A stretch of DNA of 64,000 bases from Massilia yuzhufengensis (lineage in GTDB: Bacteria > Pseudomonadota > Gammaproteobacteria > Burkholderiales > Burkholderiaceae_D): positions 62,001 to 126,000 of the forward strand of contig NZ_FOLD01000010.1 in assembly GCF_900112225.1 (NCBI RefSeq). The letters are read 5' to 3'. This document shows, piece by piece, positions 1-9,341 of this stretch (its first letter is position 1; each line of letters opens with the position of its first letter). The notes below the pieces were generated by a model. It saw only the letters and a list, made by a program, of their open reading frames with translations, made no database searches and was not told the origin of the DNA. A program made the position numbers and the translations under genes.

Positions 1-1
1 G

Positions 2-2266
2 TTTCAGTCTCTGGCACTGCCGGAGGGGCTTGGCCGCCAGATCCACCAGAATCGCCTGCTGAAGATGGCGCGCGAGGGTGCGCAGATGACGCCGCGCGAC
101 CTGGCGAAGTTCGAGGATGAGCGGCGCTATGCGACACTGGCGGCGCTGGCCATCGAAGGCATGGCCACCGTGACGGACGAACTGGTCGACCTGCACGACC
201 GCATCATGATCAAGCTGTTCAGCGCGGCCAAGAACAAGCATCAGCAGGACTTCCAGAAGCAGGGCAAGGCCATCAACGACAAGGTGCGCCTGTACAGCCG
301 AATCGGGCGCGCGCTGGTCGAGGCCAAGGAATCCGGCATGGACCCGTATGCCGCGATCGAGGCCGTGCTGCCGTGGACAGACTTCACGCAAAGCGTGACC
401 GAGGCGGCAGAACTGGCCCAGCCCGAGACGTTCGACCACCTGCACCTGGTGGGAGAGCAGTACAGCACCCTGCGGCGCTATACGCCTGAGTTCCTCGATG
501 TGCTTCGGCTTAAAGCTGCGCCGGCGGCGCAAGCGGTGCTGGACGCGATCGACGTCCTGCGCGAGATGAACATGACCGGGGCGCGCAAGGTGCCGGACGA
601 TGCGCCGATCGCGTTCGTGAAGGCGCGGTGGAAGCCCCTGGTCATCACCGACGACGGTCTTGACCGCCGCTTCTACGAGATTTGCGTCTTGTCGGAGCTG
701 AAGAATTCGTTGCGGTCGGGCGACATCTGGGTGCAGGGTTCGCGCCAGTTCCGGGACTTCGAGGAATACCTGCTACCCACGGAAAAGTTCGGGGCGATGA
801 AATCAGCGCGCGAGCTGCCGATCGCGGTCAACCAGGACTGCGACCAGTACCTGCACGACCGCTTGCTCTTGCTCGAACAGCAACTGGCCACCGCCAACCG
901 GCTCGCGCTGACGAACGAACTGCCCAATGCGATCATTACTGAGACAGGACTGAGGATCATCCCACAGGACGCCGTGGTGCCGGACGAGGCCCAGGCGCTG
1001 ATTGACTTCGCCAGCGGCATGCTTCCCCGGATCAAGATCACCGAACTGCTGATGGACGTGGACGACTGGACCGGTTTCACGCGCCACTTTGTCCATCTTA
1101 AGAGCGGGGAGCAGGCCAAGGACCGGACGTTCCTCATGTCCGCGATCCTGGCCGACGCCATCAACCTCGGCCTGACCAAGATGGCGGAATCGAGTCCCGG
1201 CGCCACTTACGCGAAACTGTCCTGGTTGCAGGCCTGGCACATCCGGGACGAAACCTATTCGGCCGGCCTGGCTGAACTGGTCAACGCCCAGTTCAAGCAC
1301 GCCTTCGCTGCGCACTGGGGCGACGGCACAACGTCGTCGTCGGACGGCCAGCGCTTCCGCGCGGGCGGCCGGGCCGAGAGCACGGGCCACATCAACCCCA
1401 AGTACGGCGCCGAGCCCGGCAAGCTGTTCTACACCCATATTTCCGATCAGTACGCGCCGTTCAGCACCAGATTGGTCAACGTCGGCGTGCGCGACTCGAC
1501 CTATGTGCTCGACGGCCTGCTGTACCACGAATCGGACCTTCGCATTGAGGAGCACTATACCGACACCGCCGGCTTCACCGACCACGTGTTCGCGCTAATG
1601 CACCTGCTGGGTTTCCGCTTCGCGCCGCGCATCCGCGATCTGGGAGACACCAAGCTGTACGTGCCGGCCAAAGTGGGCGATCACCCCGCCTTGCGCTCGA
1701 TGATCGGCGGCAGCCTGAACGTCAAGCACCTGCGCGCACACTGGGACGACGTGCTGCGCTTGGCCGCCTCGATCAAGCACGGCACCGTCACAGCGTCGCT
1801 CATGCTGCGCAAGTTAGGCAGCTACCCGCGCCAGAACGGCCTGGCGATCGCGCTGCGCGAGCTGGGGCGGATCGAGCGCACGCTGTTTATCCTGGACTGG
1901 CTCCAGAACGTCGAGCTGCGCCGACGCGTACACGCCGGTTTGAACAAAGGCGAAGCGCGCAATGCGCTGGCCAGGGCGGTATTCATCCACCGGCTGGGCG
2001 AGATCCGCGACAGGTCGTTTGAGCAGCAGCGGTACCGCGCCAGCGGCCTGAATTTGGTGACGGCCGCAATCGTACTGTGGAACACGGTCTACCTGGAGCG
2101 GGCGACGCAGGCCTTACGTGAGAAAGGCAAGTTGCCAGACGACGGTATGCTGCAATTTTTGTCACCGCTGGGCTGGGAGCACATCAACCTGACCGGGGAC
2201 TATGTGTGGCGCCAGCAGCGTATAGCCGAAGGCGGGTTCAGGGAGCTGCGCAAGCCCCAAGAGTAG
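2..2266 (+). CDS. tnpA: Tn3-family transposase TnpA, C-terminal three quarters
   Basis: Catalyses replicative cointegrate transposition of the element by cutting at the 38-bp terminal repeats. The reading frame is open from base 2, so the N-terminal DNA-binding region is missing from the window; full-length members have close to 1000 residues and about 755 are visible. The DDE catalytic domain is clear: the first Asp lies in [15 protein letters not shown] (about 1315-1360), followed by the family motif KYG...[12 protein letters not shown], the second Asp region [12 protein letters not shown] (about 1557-1590) and the Glu in RELGRIERT (about 1855-1885). The frame is intact to a TAG stop, so the enzyme may be active. 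It converges on the gene at 2275-2847. Basis: family motifs seen directly; activity inferred. Confidence 0.95.
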   Translation, partial: FQSLALPEGLGRQIHQNRLLKMAREGAQMTPRDLAKFEDERRYATLAALAIEGMATVTDELVDLHDRIMIKLFSAAKNKHQQDFQKQGKAINDKVRLYSRIGRALVEAKESGMDPYAAIEAVLPWTDFTQSVTEAAELAQPETFDHLHLVGEQYSTLRRYTPEFLDVLRLKAAPAAQAVLDAIDVLREMNMTGARKVPDDAPIAFVKARWKPLVITDDGLDRRFYEICVLSELKNSLRSGDIWVQGSRQFRDFEEYLLPTEKFGAMKSARELPIAVNQDCDQYLHDRLLLLEQQLATANRLALTNELPNAIITETGLRIIPQDAVVPDEAQALIDFASGMLPRIKITELLMDVDDWTGFTRHFVHLKSGEQAKDRTFLMSAILADAINLGLTKMAESSPGATYAKLSWLQAWHIRDETYSAGLAELVNAQFKHAFAAHWGDGTTSSSDGQRFRAGGRAESTGHINPKYGAEPGKLFYTHISDQYAPFSTRLVNVGVRDSTYVLDGLLYHESDLRIEEHYTDTAGFTDHVFALMHLLGFRFAPRIRDLGDTKLYVPAKVGDHPALRSMIGGSLNVKHLRAHWDDVLRLAASIKHGTVTASLMLRKLGSYPRQNGLAIALRELGRIERTLFILDWLQNVELRRRVHAGLNKGEARNALARAVFIHRLGEIRDRSFEQQRYRASGLNLVTAAIVLWNTVYLERATQALREKGKLPDDGMLQFLSPLGWEHINLTGDYVWRQQRIAEGGFRELRKPQE

Positions 2267-2274
2267 GAAATATT

Positions 2275-2847
2275 CTAGAAAAGGGAAGATTCAGTTCGCG
2301 GCTGCGTGAATCGATTCCCCCGCCCCTCACGCAAGATTCTTAGCTTCTCTAAATAAACCAAGCCCTGCCAGCCTGGTGTGGCCAGATTGAGCCCTGGGTA
2401 TTGCCGGCGGCAGTTTTCCAGGGCAGGCGACTGAGCATTGCGTTCTTCGTCACGCAGCGCATCCGAGGCGCCTCTGATAATTCGTGCAGCTTCCTCGCGC
2501 TCTCGCTGTTCTTCTTGTCTAGCGCGTAAATCCAGTGCTCGGGCATGCTCCAGTTGAAGCCGCTGTACCTCCAGCATGGCAATGAAGCGTTCAGTGTTTT
2601 CGGCTAGTAGCTGACGCTCGGCGTCGGTAAGAAGCTGGCCAGCGCTTGATCCATAAACGGGCACCGCCCCGGTGTCATAGGAGCCGTATAGGAGCTTGAA
2701 GCACTCGGAGCCGAGGACGGTGAACCGCCCATTCTCCCGCACGATGTGGATGCGTTTGTACACGCTGTGGCGACAGCCGTCGCGCTGACAAATTATCCGA
2801 TCTCCTTTGTCTACCTCGACTACTGCCATCAGCTGCGCGTTCGACAT
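2275..2847 (-). CDS. Hypothetical protein with Cys/His cluster, transposon passenger
   Basis: 190 residues, not recognised. The N-terminal third carries a possible metal site: CQRDGCRH near residues 20-27, then GSECFKLLYG near residues 47-56, an arrangement like a small zinc ribbon or treble clef. A charged, Glu/Arg-rich helical stretch (about residues 85-130) could form a coiled coil. The gene is inside the Tn3-family element, between the transposase stop (8 bp away, convergent) and the right terminal repeat. A promoter-like pair with a perfect 13-bp palindrome over the -10 box lies upstream (2893-2922). It may be a cargo gene or an accessory regulator of the transposon; nothing in the sequence decides this. 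Confidence 0.7.
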   Translation of the reverse strand: MSNAQLMAVVEVDKGDRIICQRDGCRHSVYKRIHIVRENGRFTVLGSECFKLLYGSYDTGAVPVYGSSAGQLLTDAERQLLAENTERFIAMLEVQRLQLEHARALDLRARQEEQREREEAARIIRGASDALRDEERNAQSPALENCRRQYPGLNLATPGWQGLVYLEKLRILREGRGNRFTQPRTESSLF

Positions 2848-2893
2848 CTTTTATTTTTCCAAGCAAAGACCGCCCCCGGTCATAAATGTCGAC

Positions 2894-2922
2894 TATACAG
2901 TATAGGGTCAGGGCGTTTGCAA
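2894..2922 (-). promoter_or_regulatory. Putative promoter and 13-bp palindromic operator
   Basis: On the minus strand TTGCAA (2917-2922) and TGTATA (2894-2899) are separated by exactly 17 bp, about 50 bp before the start of the 190-residue gene. The palindrome CTATACAGTATAG (2893-2905, perfect 6+1+6) covers the -10 box, as expected for a repressor site. No repressor can be assigned. Confidence 0.4.
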
Positions 2923-2969
2923 GTCGACTGCGCGGAATGGTTTGCGGGCGATATGCTCGGCCAAATCGC

Positions 2970-3007
2970 CTTAGCGCCCGATTTTTTCCGTTTTCCCTAT
3001 TCGCCCC
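2970..3007 (-). repeat. 38-bp terminal inverted repeat of the Tn3-family transposon
   Basis: Read on the minus strand from 3007 to 2970 the sequence begins GGGGCGAATAGGG, contains the box AAAACGGAAAA, and ends GGGCGCTAAG. Length 38 bp, GGGG outer end, the AAAACGGAAAA box and the GCTAAG inner end are hallmarks of Tn21/Tn501-type terminal repeats. It fixes the right end of the transposon. The other copy is outside the window. Confidence 0.85.
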
Positions 3008-3439
3008 AAATTCAGCTTGTGAAGGCGGATTCTCAAGCAGAGAAAGATGATTGCCCCGACATGCGCGCCAACATGCGCTCCGACATGGCGGAAGGTACCG
3101 AAGGTAGCTGTTGCAAGTCGAAATCGCTCTGTTGCTCGAGCTTCGTCGTCCCCTATGCCCCGGTCCCTTCATTTCTGCCGCTGAGCGCGCCTTCCACCTC
3201 CCCCGAGCGGTCGCATTCCCTTCAGGCCGACTTTTCCAGTTTTATTCCTCCGGTCCTCGACCCTCCGCCGCGCGCCTGATTCATTGCGCCGTTCTACCCT
3301 TGTGTCTCGCCATCCCGTTGCGCCTTCCTGAGCATCGCCGGACTGCAAGGCATTCAGGTTAATTACGAAGCTGCAAGTCCGTGCTTTTTGGCACGGGCAT
3401 GGTGGCGCTCGCATGAACAACTGAGCAATGAGGTAAATC
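3008..3439. other. Intergenic stretch between transposon end and PEP-CTERM gene
   Basis: 432 bp with open frames on both strands but none with a ribosome binding site or a recognisable product. A small hairpin (CCGTGC at 3379-3384 pairing with GCACGG at 3391-3396) lies 44 bp before the next start codon and could be part of its leader. Nothing else is recognised. Confidence 0.5.
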
Positions 3440-4108
3440 ATGAAAAGCAACAATGCATTGCCCAAGCCGGCTCTGCTGGCGACTCTTCTATTGTCTGTGG
3501 TGATGCCGGCACACGCCGAGATCACTGTTTTCACCAACGAGGCATCGTTCCTGTCAGCGGTGCAGGCGGCCGGCACCGATCGTTTCGACGATCTGCCAAC
3601 CTCCGAACTGGAGGCCCAACTCTCACGAACTGCCGGAGCATATGGGTATCGCATCAATGCGGGCCCGGGAGACGGAGGCTTCTTTCCTGTGATGAATAAC
3701 GGCGACGTTTATCTGGCGCCGACGCTTGCTTCGGATGTTGTCAGCTTCAGCGCATTCTCACTTGGGGTGTTTGGCTTCGGGGGAAGCTTTTTTGCGACGG
3801 ACGCCTATGGAAGTTACGTGTCCGGGCGAACGATCGAGCTCACGGCGATGGATGGATCAGGTAGCACAAGCTACACCCTTGAAGGATCCTCACCCACGTC
3901 GTTCCTCGGTTTCCTGTCGACCAACCCCTTGACCGAAGTATCGCTGCGCACTATTGGCGAGCAAGGAAATGTCTACTGGGCGACTGCGAACGATGTTGTC
4001 CTTGCAGTTCCGGAACCATCAGCGTACGCGATGTTCCTGGTGGGGGCAGGAATCGCGGCTTGCTCTGTGCGGCGCCGGCGTCGCGTGCCCTATACCTCAG
4101 CCAAATGA
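3440..4108 (+). CDS. PEP-CTERM sorting domain protein
   Basis: 222-residue secreted protein. Residues 1-26 are a signal peptide (charged start, hydrophobic LLATLLLSVV, cleavage after AHA). The C-terminus is a textbook PEP-CTERM tail: VPEPSAY, then a hydrophobic segment, then the basic cluster RRRRR, the signal recognised by exosortase/archaeosortase-type enzymes that process exported proteins in biofilm-forming Gram-negatives. The middle part is Gly/Ser/Phe-rich without a known domain. The start ATG has GAGGT at 3430-3434. No exosortase gene is in the window, so sorting would rely on a host enzyme. The gene is followed after 29 bp by the DUF305 gene, so both may be cotranscribed. Confidence 0.88.
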   Translation: MKSNNALPKPALLATLLLSVVMPAHAEITVFTNEASFLSAVQAAGTDRFDDLPTSELEAQLSRTAGAYGYRINAGPGDGGFFPVMNNGDVYLAPTLASDVVSFSAFSLGVFGFGGSFFATDAYGSYVSGRTIELTAMDGSGSTSYTLEGSSPTSFLGFLSTNPLTEVSLRTIGEQGNVYWATANDVVLAVPEPSAYAMFLVGAGIAACSVRRRRRVPYTSAK

Positions 4109-4137
4109 CTCGTTCTCTATCGTTCAAAGGAGCAATC

Positions 4138-4860
4138 ATGAAATTCGCAAGCAAGCAGTTCAATCAGTCATACCGTGTCGGCAACATTCGTGTGCTCGGC
4201 CGTAGTCTCGCCCTGAGCTTGAGCCTGCTCGTGCCCGGCATGAGCGTGGCGCATGCCGATGGGCCGGGCAGGGGAGCGACCGCGCAGTTTGAAAAGAACT
4301 ACCTGGTCTTCATCATCAATCACCATTATTCCGCCCTGCGGATGACGGAGCTGGCTGCCGGCACGGACCTGGCGCGAGACGCGCAAGTCGTGGCTCCCCA
4401 GGAAGGGACATCGCCGACCCCTGGCTTCAATGCGACACCGCCAAAGGCGAGCGATGACGAGATCAAGTCGATGGCGCGCATGGGCAACCGAGAGCAGCGC
4501 GAAGAGATTGGCCGTGCCCAGCGCTTTCTGAGGGAGTGGTACGGCATCCAATATCAGCCGCAGCTCACGGCCGATGGAAGACGCATGATCGCTATGCTCG
4601 AGGCAACCCCAGCCGGGGCGCAGTTCAACCAGGTCTTTCTGAGGTCCTTCAGTAACCATCACCTGAGCGCGCTTGCACCGAGCCTGCACTGTACAGTGAA
4701 GAGCGATCTGAACCACGACGGTTTACGGCGTTACTGCGAAAACATCGTCGTCGTCCAGAAGAACGGAATCAACGATATGCGCGAGATGCTGTGCAAGCGC
4801 TACTCGGACTGCGGCTTTGTGCCCATGACAGGCGACAAACGGAAGGACAATGAGTTCTGA
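4138..4860 (+). CDS. DUF305 family exported protein
   Basis: 240 residues; start chosen at 4138 because AAAGGAG lies 8 bp upstream, although the frame is open further up. A signal peptide (about residues 20-41, ending VAHA) is followed by two halves each holding the family HH signature: FIINHHYSALRM (about residues 58-69) and FSNHHLSALA (about 174-183), with QRFLREWYG between. DUF305 proteins are four-helix ferritin-like exported proteins often found in metal-resistance clusters. The C-terminal part contains several Cys residues (LHC, YCEN, MLCKRYSDCGF). Its place 90 bp before a CueR-type copper promoter suggests a role in periplasmic copper handling; this is inferred from context. Confidence 0.82.
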   Translation: MKFASKQFNQSYRVGNIRVLGRSLALSLSLLVPGMSVAHADGPGRGATAQFEKNYLVFIINHHYSALRMTELAAGTDLARDAQVVAPQEGTSPTPGFNATPPKASDDEIKSMARMGNREQREEIGRAQRFLREWYGIQYQPQLTADGRRMIAMLEATPAGAQFNQVFLRSFSNHHLSALAPSLHCTVKSDLNHDGLRRYCENIVVVQKNGINDMREMLCKRYSDCGFVPMTGDKRKDNEF

Positions 4861-4948
4861 CCGAGGAAAGGGTTGAAGCGGCTGCAAACCCGTTTCAACC
4901 TAGATGTCGCGCACACCAACCTGCGCCTTCGTTCAGCGGAAAATTCGC

Positions 4949-4979
4949 TTGACCTTTCCATTATTGGAAGGTTTATAGT
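4949..4979 (+). promoter_or_regulatory. CueR-type (MerR family) copper-responsive promoter
   Basis: TTGACC (4949-4954) and TATAGT (4974-4979) are separated by a 19-bp spacer, longer than normal and diagnostic of MerR-family activated promoters. The spacer contains the dyad ACCTTTCC...GGAAGGT (4952-4972), matching the known CueR operator pattern ACCTTCC-N7-GGAAGGT. It points into the ferredoxin/copper ATPase operon. No cueR gene is in the window, so a regulator encoded elsewhere must act here. Confidence 0.88.
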
Positions 4980-5006
4980 GGAATAACCACTTTCCGGAGG
5001 CGTCTT

Positions 5007-5207
5007 ATGTATGAGTCCATTGGCCCCGAGGCCCACCGTTCCGTCGATCTCGTGACAGCAATGTCCAGCACAGGCCTGCACGATTCGCTGGGGTCGAAAC
5101 AGATAACGAGCGCGGTGTCCGGCTCGGAGAAGACGACAGCGACCTCGCGCTGTCTCTTCTGCCGATACCGAAGCTCAAGTGCCGGGAAGGAGTCGGCACA
5201 TGCCTAG
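5007..5207 (+). CDS. Small unknown protein, first ORF of the copper operon
   Basis: 66 residues, not recognised. It is the first ORF after the CueR-type promoter (predicted transcript start near 4986). CCGGAGG lies 7 bp before its ATG, a strong ribosome binding site. Its stop codon (5205-5207) overlaps the start of the ferredoxin gene (5200), which suggests translational coupling. The product is Ser/Thr-rich and has a CLFC pair near residues 49-52. It could instead be only a leader for the ferredoxin gene. Low confidence in function, moderate in translation. Confidence 0.45.
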   Translation: MYESIGPEAHRSVDLVTAMSSTGLHDSLGSKQITSAVSGSEKTTATSRCLFCRYRSSSAGKESAHA

Positions 5208-5547
5208 AATTACCGTACTGCCGCATCCGGATTGCGTACCTTCCGGGGCGTCGATCGAAGCCGCCTCCGGCACAAGCATTTGCAATGCGCTGCTCGAAAA
5301 CGACATCGACATCGAACATGCCTGCGGCAAGGTTGGGGCCTGCACGACATGTCACGTCATTGTACGGGAGGGTTTCCCATCTCTCGCGCAAGCCAGCGAC
5401 AATGAGGAAGACATGCTTGACCGGGCTTGGGGCGTCGAGCACTTGTCCCGTCTGTCGTGCCAGGCGATCGTCGCGGAGGCGGATCTTACGGTCGAGATTC
5501 CACGGTATTCCCTGAATCACGCCAAGGAAAACGCATGGACATCTTAG
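5200..5547 (+). CDS. fdx: Isc-type [2Fe-2S] ferredoxin
   Basis: 115 residues, close in length and sequence style to the adrenodoxin-like ferredoxin of the isc operon (start MPRITVLPH, middle [12 protein letters not shown], end VEIPRY). Cluster ligands: [10 protein letters not shown] gives three Cys (near residues 42, 48 and 51) and RLSCQ gives the fourth. Such ferredoxins supply electrons for iron-sulfur cluster assembly. Here no isc gene is nearby; the gene sits in a copper operon behind a CueR-type promoter, with AAGGAG upstream of the start. Copper(I) destroys iron-sulfur clusters, so a copper-induced spare ferredoxin for cluster repair or copper-tolerant electron transfer is a reasonable inference. 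Confidence 0.92.
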   Translation: MPRITVLPHPDCVPSGASIEAASGTSICNALLENDIDIEHACGKVGACTTCHVIVREGFPSLAQASDNEEDMLDRAWGVEHLSRLSCQAIVAEADLTVEIPRYSLNHAKENAWTS

Positions 5548-5611
5548 GCCGCGCACCGCTTGCGACAAGTGGGCCGTGCGAGAACCTCAGTCGCTTTTAA
5601 CTGGAGCTGCC

Positions 5612-8029
5612 ATGAAAAACGAAATGCATGATCACGCTGGTCACCAGCGTAAGAATCAGGAATGTTGCCACTCGCATGAGCATCATGCCGGCAATGCCGA
5701 ACCCGGCGGCATGGCCGACGCCTCGCAGCATCATTCGTCTACGTTGTCCGATAAGCCCTATACCGATCCGGTATGCGGAATGAGCGTTGCAGACCGGCCA
5801 GATCGACGCATCGAGCACGAAGGAGTCCGCTTTCACTTCTGCAGTGTGAAGTGCATGGACAAGTTTCGCGCCAATCCCACCAGCTATACTGAGAAAGGCG
5901 CCCTTGCCGCTATGCCGGAGGCGCCGCCAGGGACGATTTACACCTGCCCGATGCATCCGGAAATCCAGCAATCCACGCCGGGCAACTGCCCGATATGCGG
6001 AATGTCGCTGGAGCCACTGCTGCCATCGCTGGAGGAGGAAGAGAATCCGGAGTTAGTGGACTTCCGCCGTCGTTTCCGGTGGACGCTGCCGCTGACCGTG
6101 CTTGTCACGATCCTAGCGATGGCTGGGCACCGGATCTTCAGCGGAGGGCTAGCATACCAGAGCTGGATCGAGCTCCTCCTCAGCACGCCGGTAGTGCTGT
6201 GGGCAGGCTGGCCATTCTTTGTCCGTGGTGCGCAGTCGCTCAAGAACCGCAGTCCGAATATGTGGACCTTGATCAGTATCGGGGTCGCCGCAGCGTACGG
6301 ATACAGCCTGGTTGCGACCCTGTTCCCAGCCCTGTTCCCGTCCAACTTCGCAATGCACGGTCGGATCGGCGTCTACTACGAGGCCGCCGCCGTCATCGTC
6401 TCCCTGACGCTGCTCGGCCAGATCCTTGAGCTGCGCGCACGTTCGCAGACTTCGGCGGCGATCAAATCCTTGCTCGGCCTGGCGCCAAAAACGGCCAGGC
6501 GGATTCGTGCGGACGGAAGCGAGGAAGACGTCGAACTTTCGCACGTCCACATCGGCGACTCGTTGCGGGTCAGGCCTGGCGAGAAGGTGCCGGTCGATGG
6601 GGTTGTCCTGGAGGGCGAAAGCGCAGTGGACGAAGCCATGCTCACCGGCGAACCGCTGCCGGTCACGAAGCGGCCGGGCGACAAGGTCATCGGCGCGACC
6701 ATCAACGCGAGCGGCAGTCTTGTCATCCGTTCCGAGCGCGTGGGGTCACAGACCATGTTGTCGCAGATCGTGCAGATGGTCGCGCAGGCGCAGCGTTCGC
6801 GGGCGCCCATGCAGCGCCTGGCTGACGTGGTAGCCGGCTATTTCGTCACGGTCGTTGTCGTCATAGCGCTACTCACCCTGCTGGGGTGGGGCCTGTTCGG
6901 GCCGGAACCGAGCTGGGTCTATGGGTTCGTAAATGCCGTCGCGGTCCTGATCATCGCCTGTCCCTGTGCATTGGGGCTGGCGACGCCGATGTCGATCATG
7001 GCGGCGACAGGCCGCGCGGCTACCCAGGGTGTGCTGTTCCGCGACGCTGCGGCGATCGAAGCCATGCGCAAGGTCGACACGATCATCGTCGACAAGACGG
7101 GTACGCTCACGGAAGGTAAGCCTGCGTTTGACCGGGCGATGGCTGCCTCCGGATTCCAGGAAGAGGATGTGCTTCAAATCGCCGCCAGTATCGACCAGGG
7201 GAGTGAGCATCCGCTGGCACATGCTATCGTCGCTGAGGCAGGCAGGCAGAACCTGCCGCTACACAAACCTGAGTCCTTCGAATCGTCCAGCGGGATCGGA
7301 GTACGCGGGACCGTGAAGGGTGAACGGGTTGCATTGGGCAACACCGCACTGATGGACATCGAAAAGGTCGACTGGACGCCCCTGCAAAGTGCTGCGGAGG
7401 AGCTTCGGCATGTCGGCGCCAGTGTGATGTACCTGGCACTTCAAGGAAAGCTCGTAGGCCTGATCGCAGTGTCGGACCCGGTCAAGGAGACGACGCCGGA
7501 AGCCCTGGCAACCCTCCGCGAGGCTGGCATGACGGTCGTGATGGCGACCGGCGATGGTGTGACCACGGCAAAGGCGGTTGCTTCAAAGCTCGGCATTTCG
7601 GACGTTTACGGTGAGGTCAAGCCGCAGGATAAGCTGGCCCTCGTCGAACGGCTCCAGCAACAGGGCAAAGTCGTCGCAATGGCCGGCGACGGCATCAACG
7701 ACGCGCCGGCGCTAGCGAAGGCGGACGTCGGGATTGCGATGGGTACCGGTACTGACGTCGCGATCAACTCCGCTCACGTCACACTCATCAAAGGCGACTT
7801 GCGCGCGATTGCGCGATCGCGACTTCTTTCGCTGGAGACCGTACGCAACATGAGGCAGAATCTCGGCTTTGCATTTATTTACAACGCCATGGGAATTCCG
7901 CTGGCTGCAGGCCTTCTTTATCCCTTTACCGGGCAACTCCTTTCTCCAATGATCGCGGCGCTGGCCATGAGCTTGAGCTCGGTGTCGGTGATCGGCAACG
8001 CACTACGCTTGAGGGGAAGCACTGCATGA
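5612..8029 (+). CDS. copA: Copper-translocating P1B-type ATPase with YHS and HMBD domains
   Basis: 805 residues from the ATG at 5612 (TGGAGC 6 bp upstream; an upstream GTG is less likely). Pumps Cu(I) out of the cytoplasm using ATP. Order of domains: His-rich N-terminus (residues 1-45), YHS domain with DPVCGM and FCSVKC (about 50-95), heavy-metal-binding domain with TCPMHPE and CPICGM (about 110-140), then eight membrane helices. Seen motifs: TGEP actuator loop, CPC in IIACPCALG (transport site), DKTGTLTEG (phosphorylated Asp), [17 protein letters not shown] plus HMBD instead of the usual N-terminal HMA domains is common in CopA/SilP-like pumps of metal islands. Overlaps the next small gene by 4 bp. 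Confidence 0.95.
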   Translation: MKNEMHDHAGHQRKNQECCHSHEHHAGNAEPGGMADASQHHSSTLSDKPYTDPVCGMSVADRPDRRIEHEGVRFHFCSVKCMDKFRANPTSYTEKGALAAMPEAPPGTIYTCPMHPEIQQSTPGNCPICGMSLEPLLPSLEEEENPELVDFRRRFRWTLPLTVLVTILAMAGHRIFSGGLAYQSWIELLLSTPVVLWAGWPFFVRGAQSLKNRSPNMWTLISIGVAAAYGYSLVATLFPALFPSNFAMHGRIGVYYEAAAVIVSLTLLGQILELRARSQTSAAIKSLLGLAPKTARRIRADGSEEDVELSHVHIGDSLRVRPGEKVPVDGVVLEGESAVDEAMLTGEPLPVTKRPGDKVIGATINASGSLVIRSERVGSQTMLSQIVQMVAQAQRSRAPMQRLADVVAGYFVTVVVVIALLTLLGWGLFGPEPSWVYGFVNAVAVLIIACPCALGLATPMSIMAATGRAATQGVLFRDAAAIEAMRKVDTIIVDKTGTLTEGKPAFDRAMAASGFQEEDVLQIAASIDQGSEHPLAHAIVAEAGRQNLPLHKPESFESSSGIGVRGTVKGERVALGNTALMDIEKVDWTPLQSAAEELRHVGASVMYLALQGKLVGLIAVSDPVKETTPEALATLREAGMTVVMATGDGVTTAKAVASKLGISDVYGEVKPQDKLALVERLQQQGKVVAMAGDGINDAPALAKADVGIAMGTGTDVAINSAHVTLIKGDLRAIARSRLLSLETVRNMRQNLGFAFIYNAMGIPLAAGLLYPFTGQLLSPMIAALAMSLSSVSVIGNALRLRGSTA

Positions 8030-8211
8030 ACTTCGTTATTACTGACGAGATGGTCGATCTGACGGTACTGGTCGGGGTCATCTTTGGCACCATCGCCGCC
8101 GGATTCATTGCTCACGGCAAGATCCAGCGACGTCGCGGTCTCAAAAGCTGGACGAAAGAAACCAATACACGCCGCAGGAGAAAGCTTCGCAAGGCTGCCA
8201 AGAACAGGTAG
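8026..8211 (+). CDS. Small membrane protein coupled to the copper ATPase
   Basis: 61 residues. Its ATG overlaps the ATPase stop codon (ATGA), a normal sign of translational coupling. One membrane helix (about residues 11-29, [18 protein letters not shown]) is followed by a strongly basic cytoplasmic tail (RRRGLK...[13 protein letters not shown]). Not recognised as a family. The position suggests an accessory or stabilising partner of the pump, but this is context only. It is the last gene of the copper operon. Confidence 0.6.
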   Translation: MNFVITDEMVDLTVLVGVIFGTIAAGFIAHGKIQRRRGLKSWTKETNTRRRRKLRKAAKNR

Positions 8212-8957
8212 GGCGCAATTTAGCTCGTCAACACAACCATTCGCCAGACAACGAACCGCTGCTGCTCAGGCCAACGATCGTGGCGTTATGGCCATAGAAG
8301 CATAGGAGATTAGCCATCCACGCCCTCTAATAGAACAAAGATGTAAGCGCCTGTGTGATGCCCGTCGCGGTTCTTAATTTGACTAAAGGTCGTGGTTAAA
8401 CTTAGTAGCGGGTTCATGCACCCAGCTAAAATTGTGCAAATCACCTTCACTAGGATCCGACATTATAGAAGTAATGTCATGCAGCCAAAGATGGGCTACA
8501 AAAAAAGCTGACTTGCCGGATGAAGTACAGTATTTGAAGACTCCAACTGCGCGCCGTTGCGGACACCGCGTCACAACCCAATTATTTATCCTTTAAAAGA
8601 CTCGAAGTCATATTTGGTGCATACCAGCTCCTAAACAAGTGATCGCCGGGACGCGAAAATTCACATGGGTTTCTGTTAGGTCAAAAAGTCATCGAACGTC
8701 ACACGCATAAAAAAACTGTGCAAGTTACAACGCAGCTTCTTCGTTCATTCACTGTAACAGTGGCTTGTGTGATTTTTCACCTCCTTGCACAGCTCAGAGA
8801 AACAGTATAAATAATATCAATCGGCTCGCCAATGGAAGGCGCGCGATATCACGAGAGTAACTCACTGAATGATATAGCATGATTAAGCGGCGACGATCCG
8901 TTTACTCTAGGTATCTCAAATTCGATTGGACGTAGGGTGGTACGATAATAAAATGCG
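8212..8957. other. AT-rich non-coding stretch with inverted repeats
   Basis: 746 bp after the copper operon. Short frames exist (for example 63 codons at 8383-8574, minus) but lack a supported start. The base composition changes here from GC-rich to AT-rich, marking a border between island segments. It contains the nested inverted repeats listed separately (8716-8792). No gene or RNA could be assigned. Confidence 0.5.
8716..8792. repeat. Nested inverted repeats around a 13-bp palindrome
   Basis: CTGTGCAAG (8716-8724) is matched by CTTGCACAG (8784-8792). Inside lie GTTAC (8724-8728) with GTAAC (8754-8758) and the perfect palindrome CACTGTAACAGTG (8750-8762). The set could be an operator, a recombination-associated site or a folded transcript; no partner gene shows which. 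Confidence 0.4.
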
Positions 8958-9341
8958 TCACCTAGTGCATATTGCGTTGCCGCGACTAGCAGCATAAGTT
9001 CCTATATACCATCGTTTCCATGGAGTCGCTTTAGTTAGTAAGACCTCCTCACCACCACCCATATTCCCGTGGTATCGCGTTGACTCTAAGATGCGATATT
9101 TCTTATATTTACAATCAAGCTCGTGTAGTGAAATCCGCGAAGAATAAGTTACTTGACCTGGGAGGATTTGAGGCTCAATGTAGTCGATTAGGGAGAGTAC
9201 ATGCACAATATCAGGCGAAGTCCAGGTCTTATTCTGTTCTAAGTACACAGTAGCTCCCGGAATTCGCCGTGATTCTTTCCACTGCGTGTTCTCCGAATTG
9301 ATTTGCGCAAACGACATCAAGGCTAGCGTTAAGTAGAGCAT
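8958..9341 (-). CDS. Surface-adhesin E-like small exported protein
   Basis: 127 residues. Hydrophobic N-terminus (MLYLTLALMSFAQ) acts as a signal peptide. The remaining pattern, a Trp-Lys start, an Asp residue after a Leu-rich strand, ELDCKYKKYRI, a Gly-Gly-Gly turn and a Cys near the end, resembles the Surface-adhesin_E family common in Oxalobacteraceae and Neisseria relatives. A ribosome binding site (TTGGAGG) stands only 2 bp before an ATG that is out of frame by one base with the coding frame, across a run of five A. One A fewer would give MKIMLYLTL, a better signal peptide, so an early frameshift is possible. Family call is by pattern memory. Confidence 0.55.
   Translation of the reverse strand: MLYLTLALMSFAQINSENTQWKESRRIPGATVYLEQNKTWTSPDIVHVLSLIDYIEPQILPGQVTYSSRISLHELDCKYKKYRILESTRYHGNMGGGEEVLLTKATPWKRWYIGTYAASRGNAICTR

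Larger units (their letters stand above)
1..3007. mobile_element. Tn3-family transposon, right part (left end outside window)
   Basis: The segment contains a Tn3-family transposase (open at the window start), a convergent small gene, and a 38-bp terminal inverted repeat at 2970-3007. The repeat is oriented with its outer GGGG end at 3007, so the transposon lies to the left of 3007. No resolvase or res site can be assigned in the visible part. The bases just outside (AAATT at 3005-3011 region, after the repeat) would be one copy of a 5-bp target duplication, but the partner copy is not visible. Confidence 0.85.

Noticed and set aside
2746..3279. 177-codon plus-strand frame across the transposon end
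   Set aside because: It crosses the terminal repeat of the transposon and the start of the minus-strand passenger gene; no start signal.
8383..8574. 63-codon minus-strand frame with a partly protein-like tail
   Set aside because: No supported start codon or ribosome binding site, and chance frames of this size are expected; kept as non-coding.
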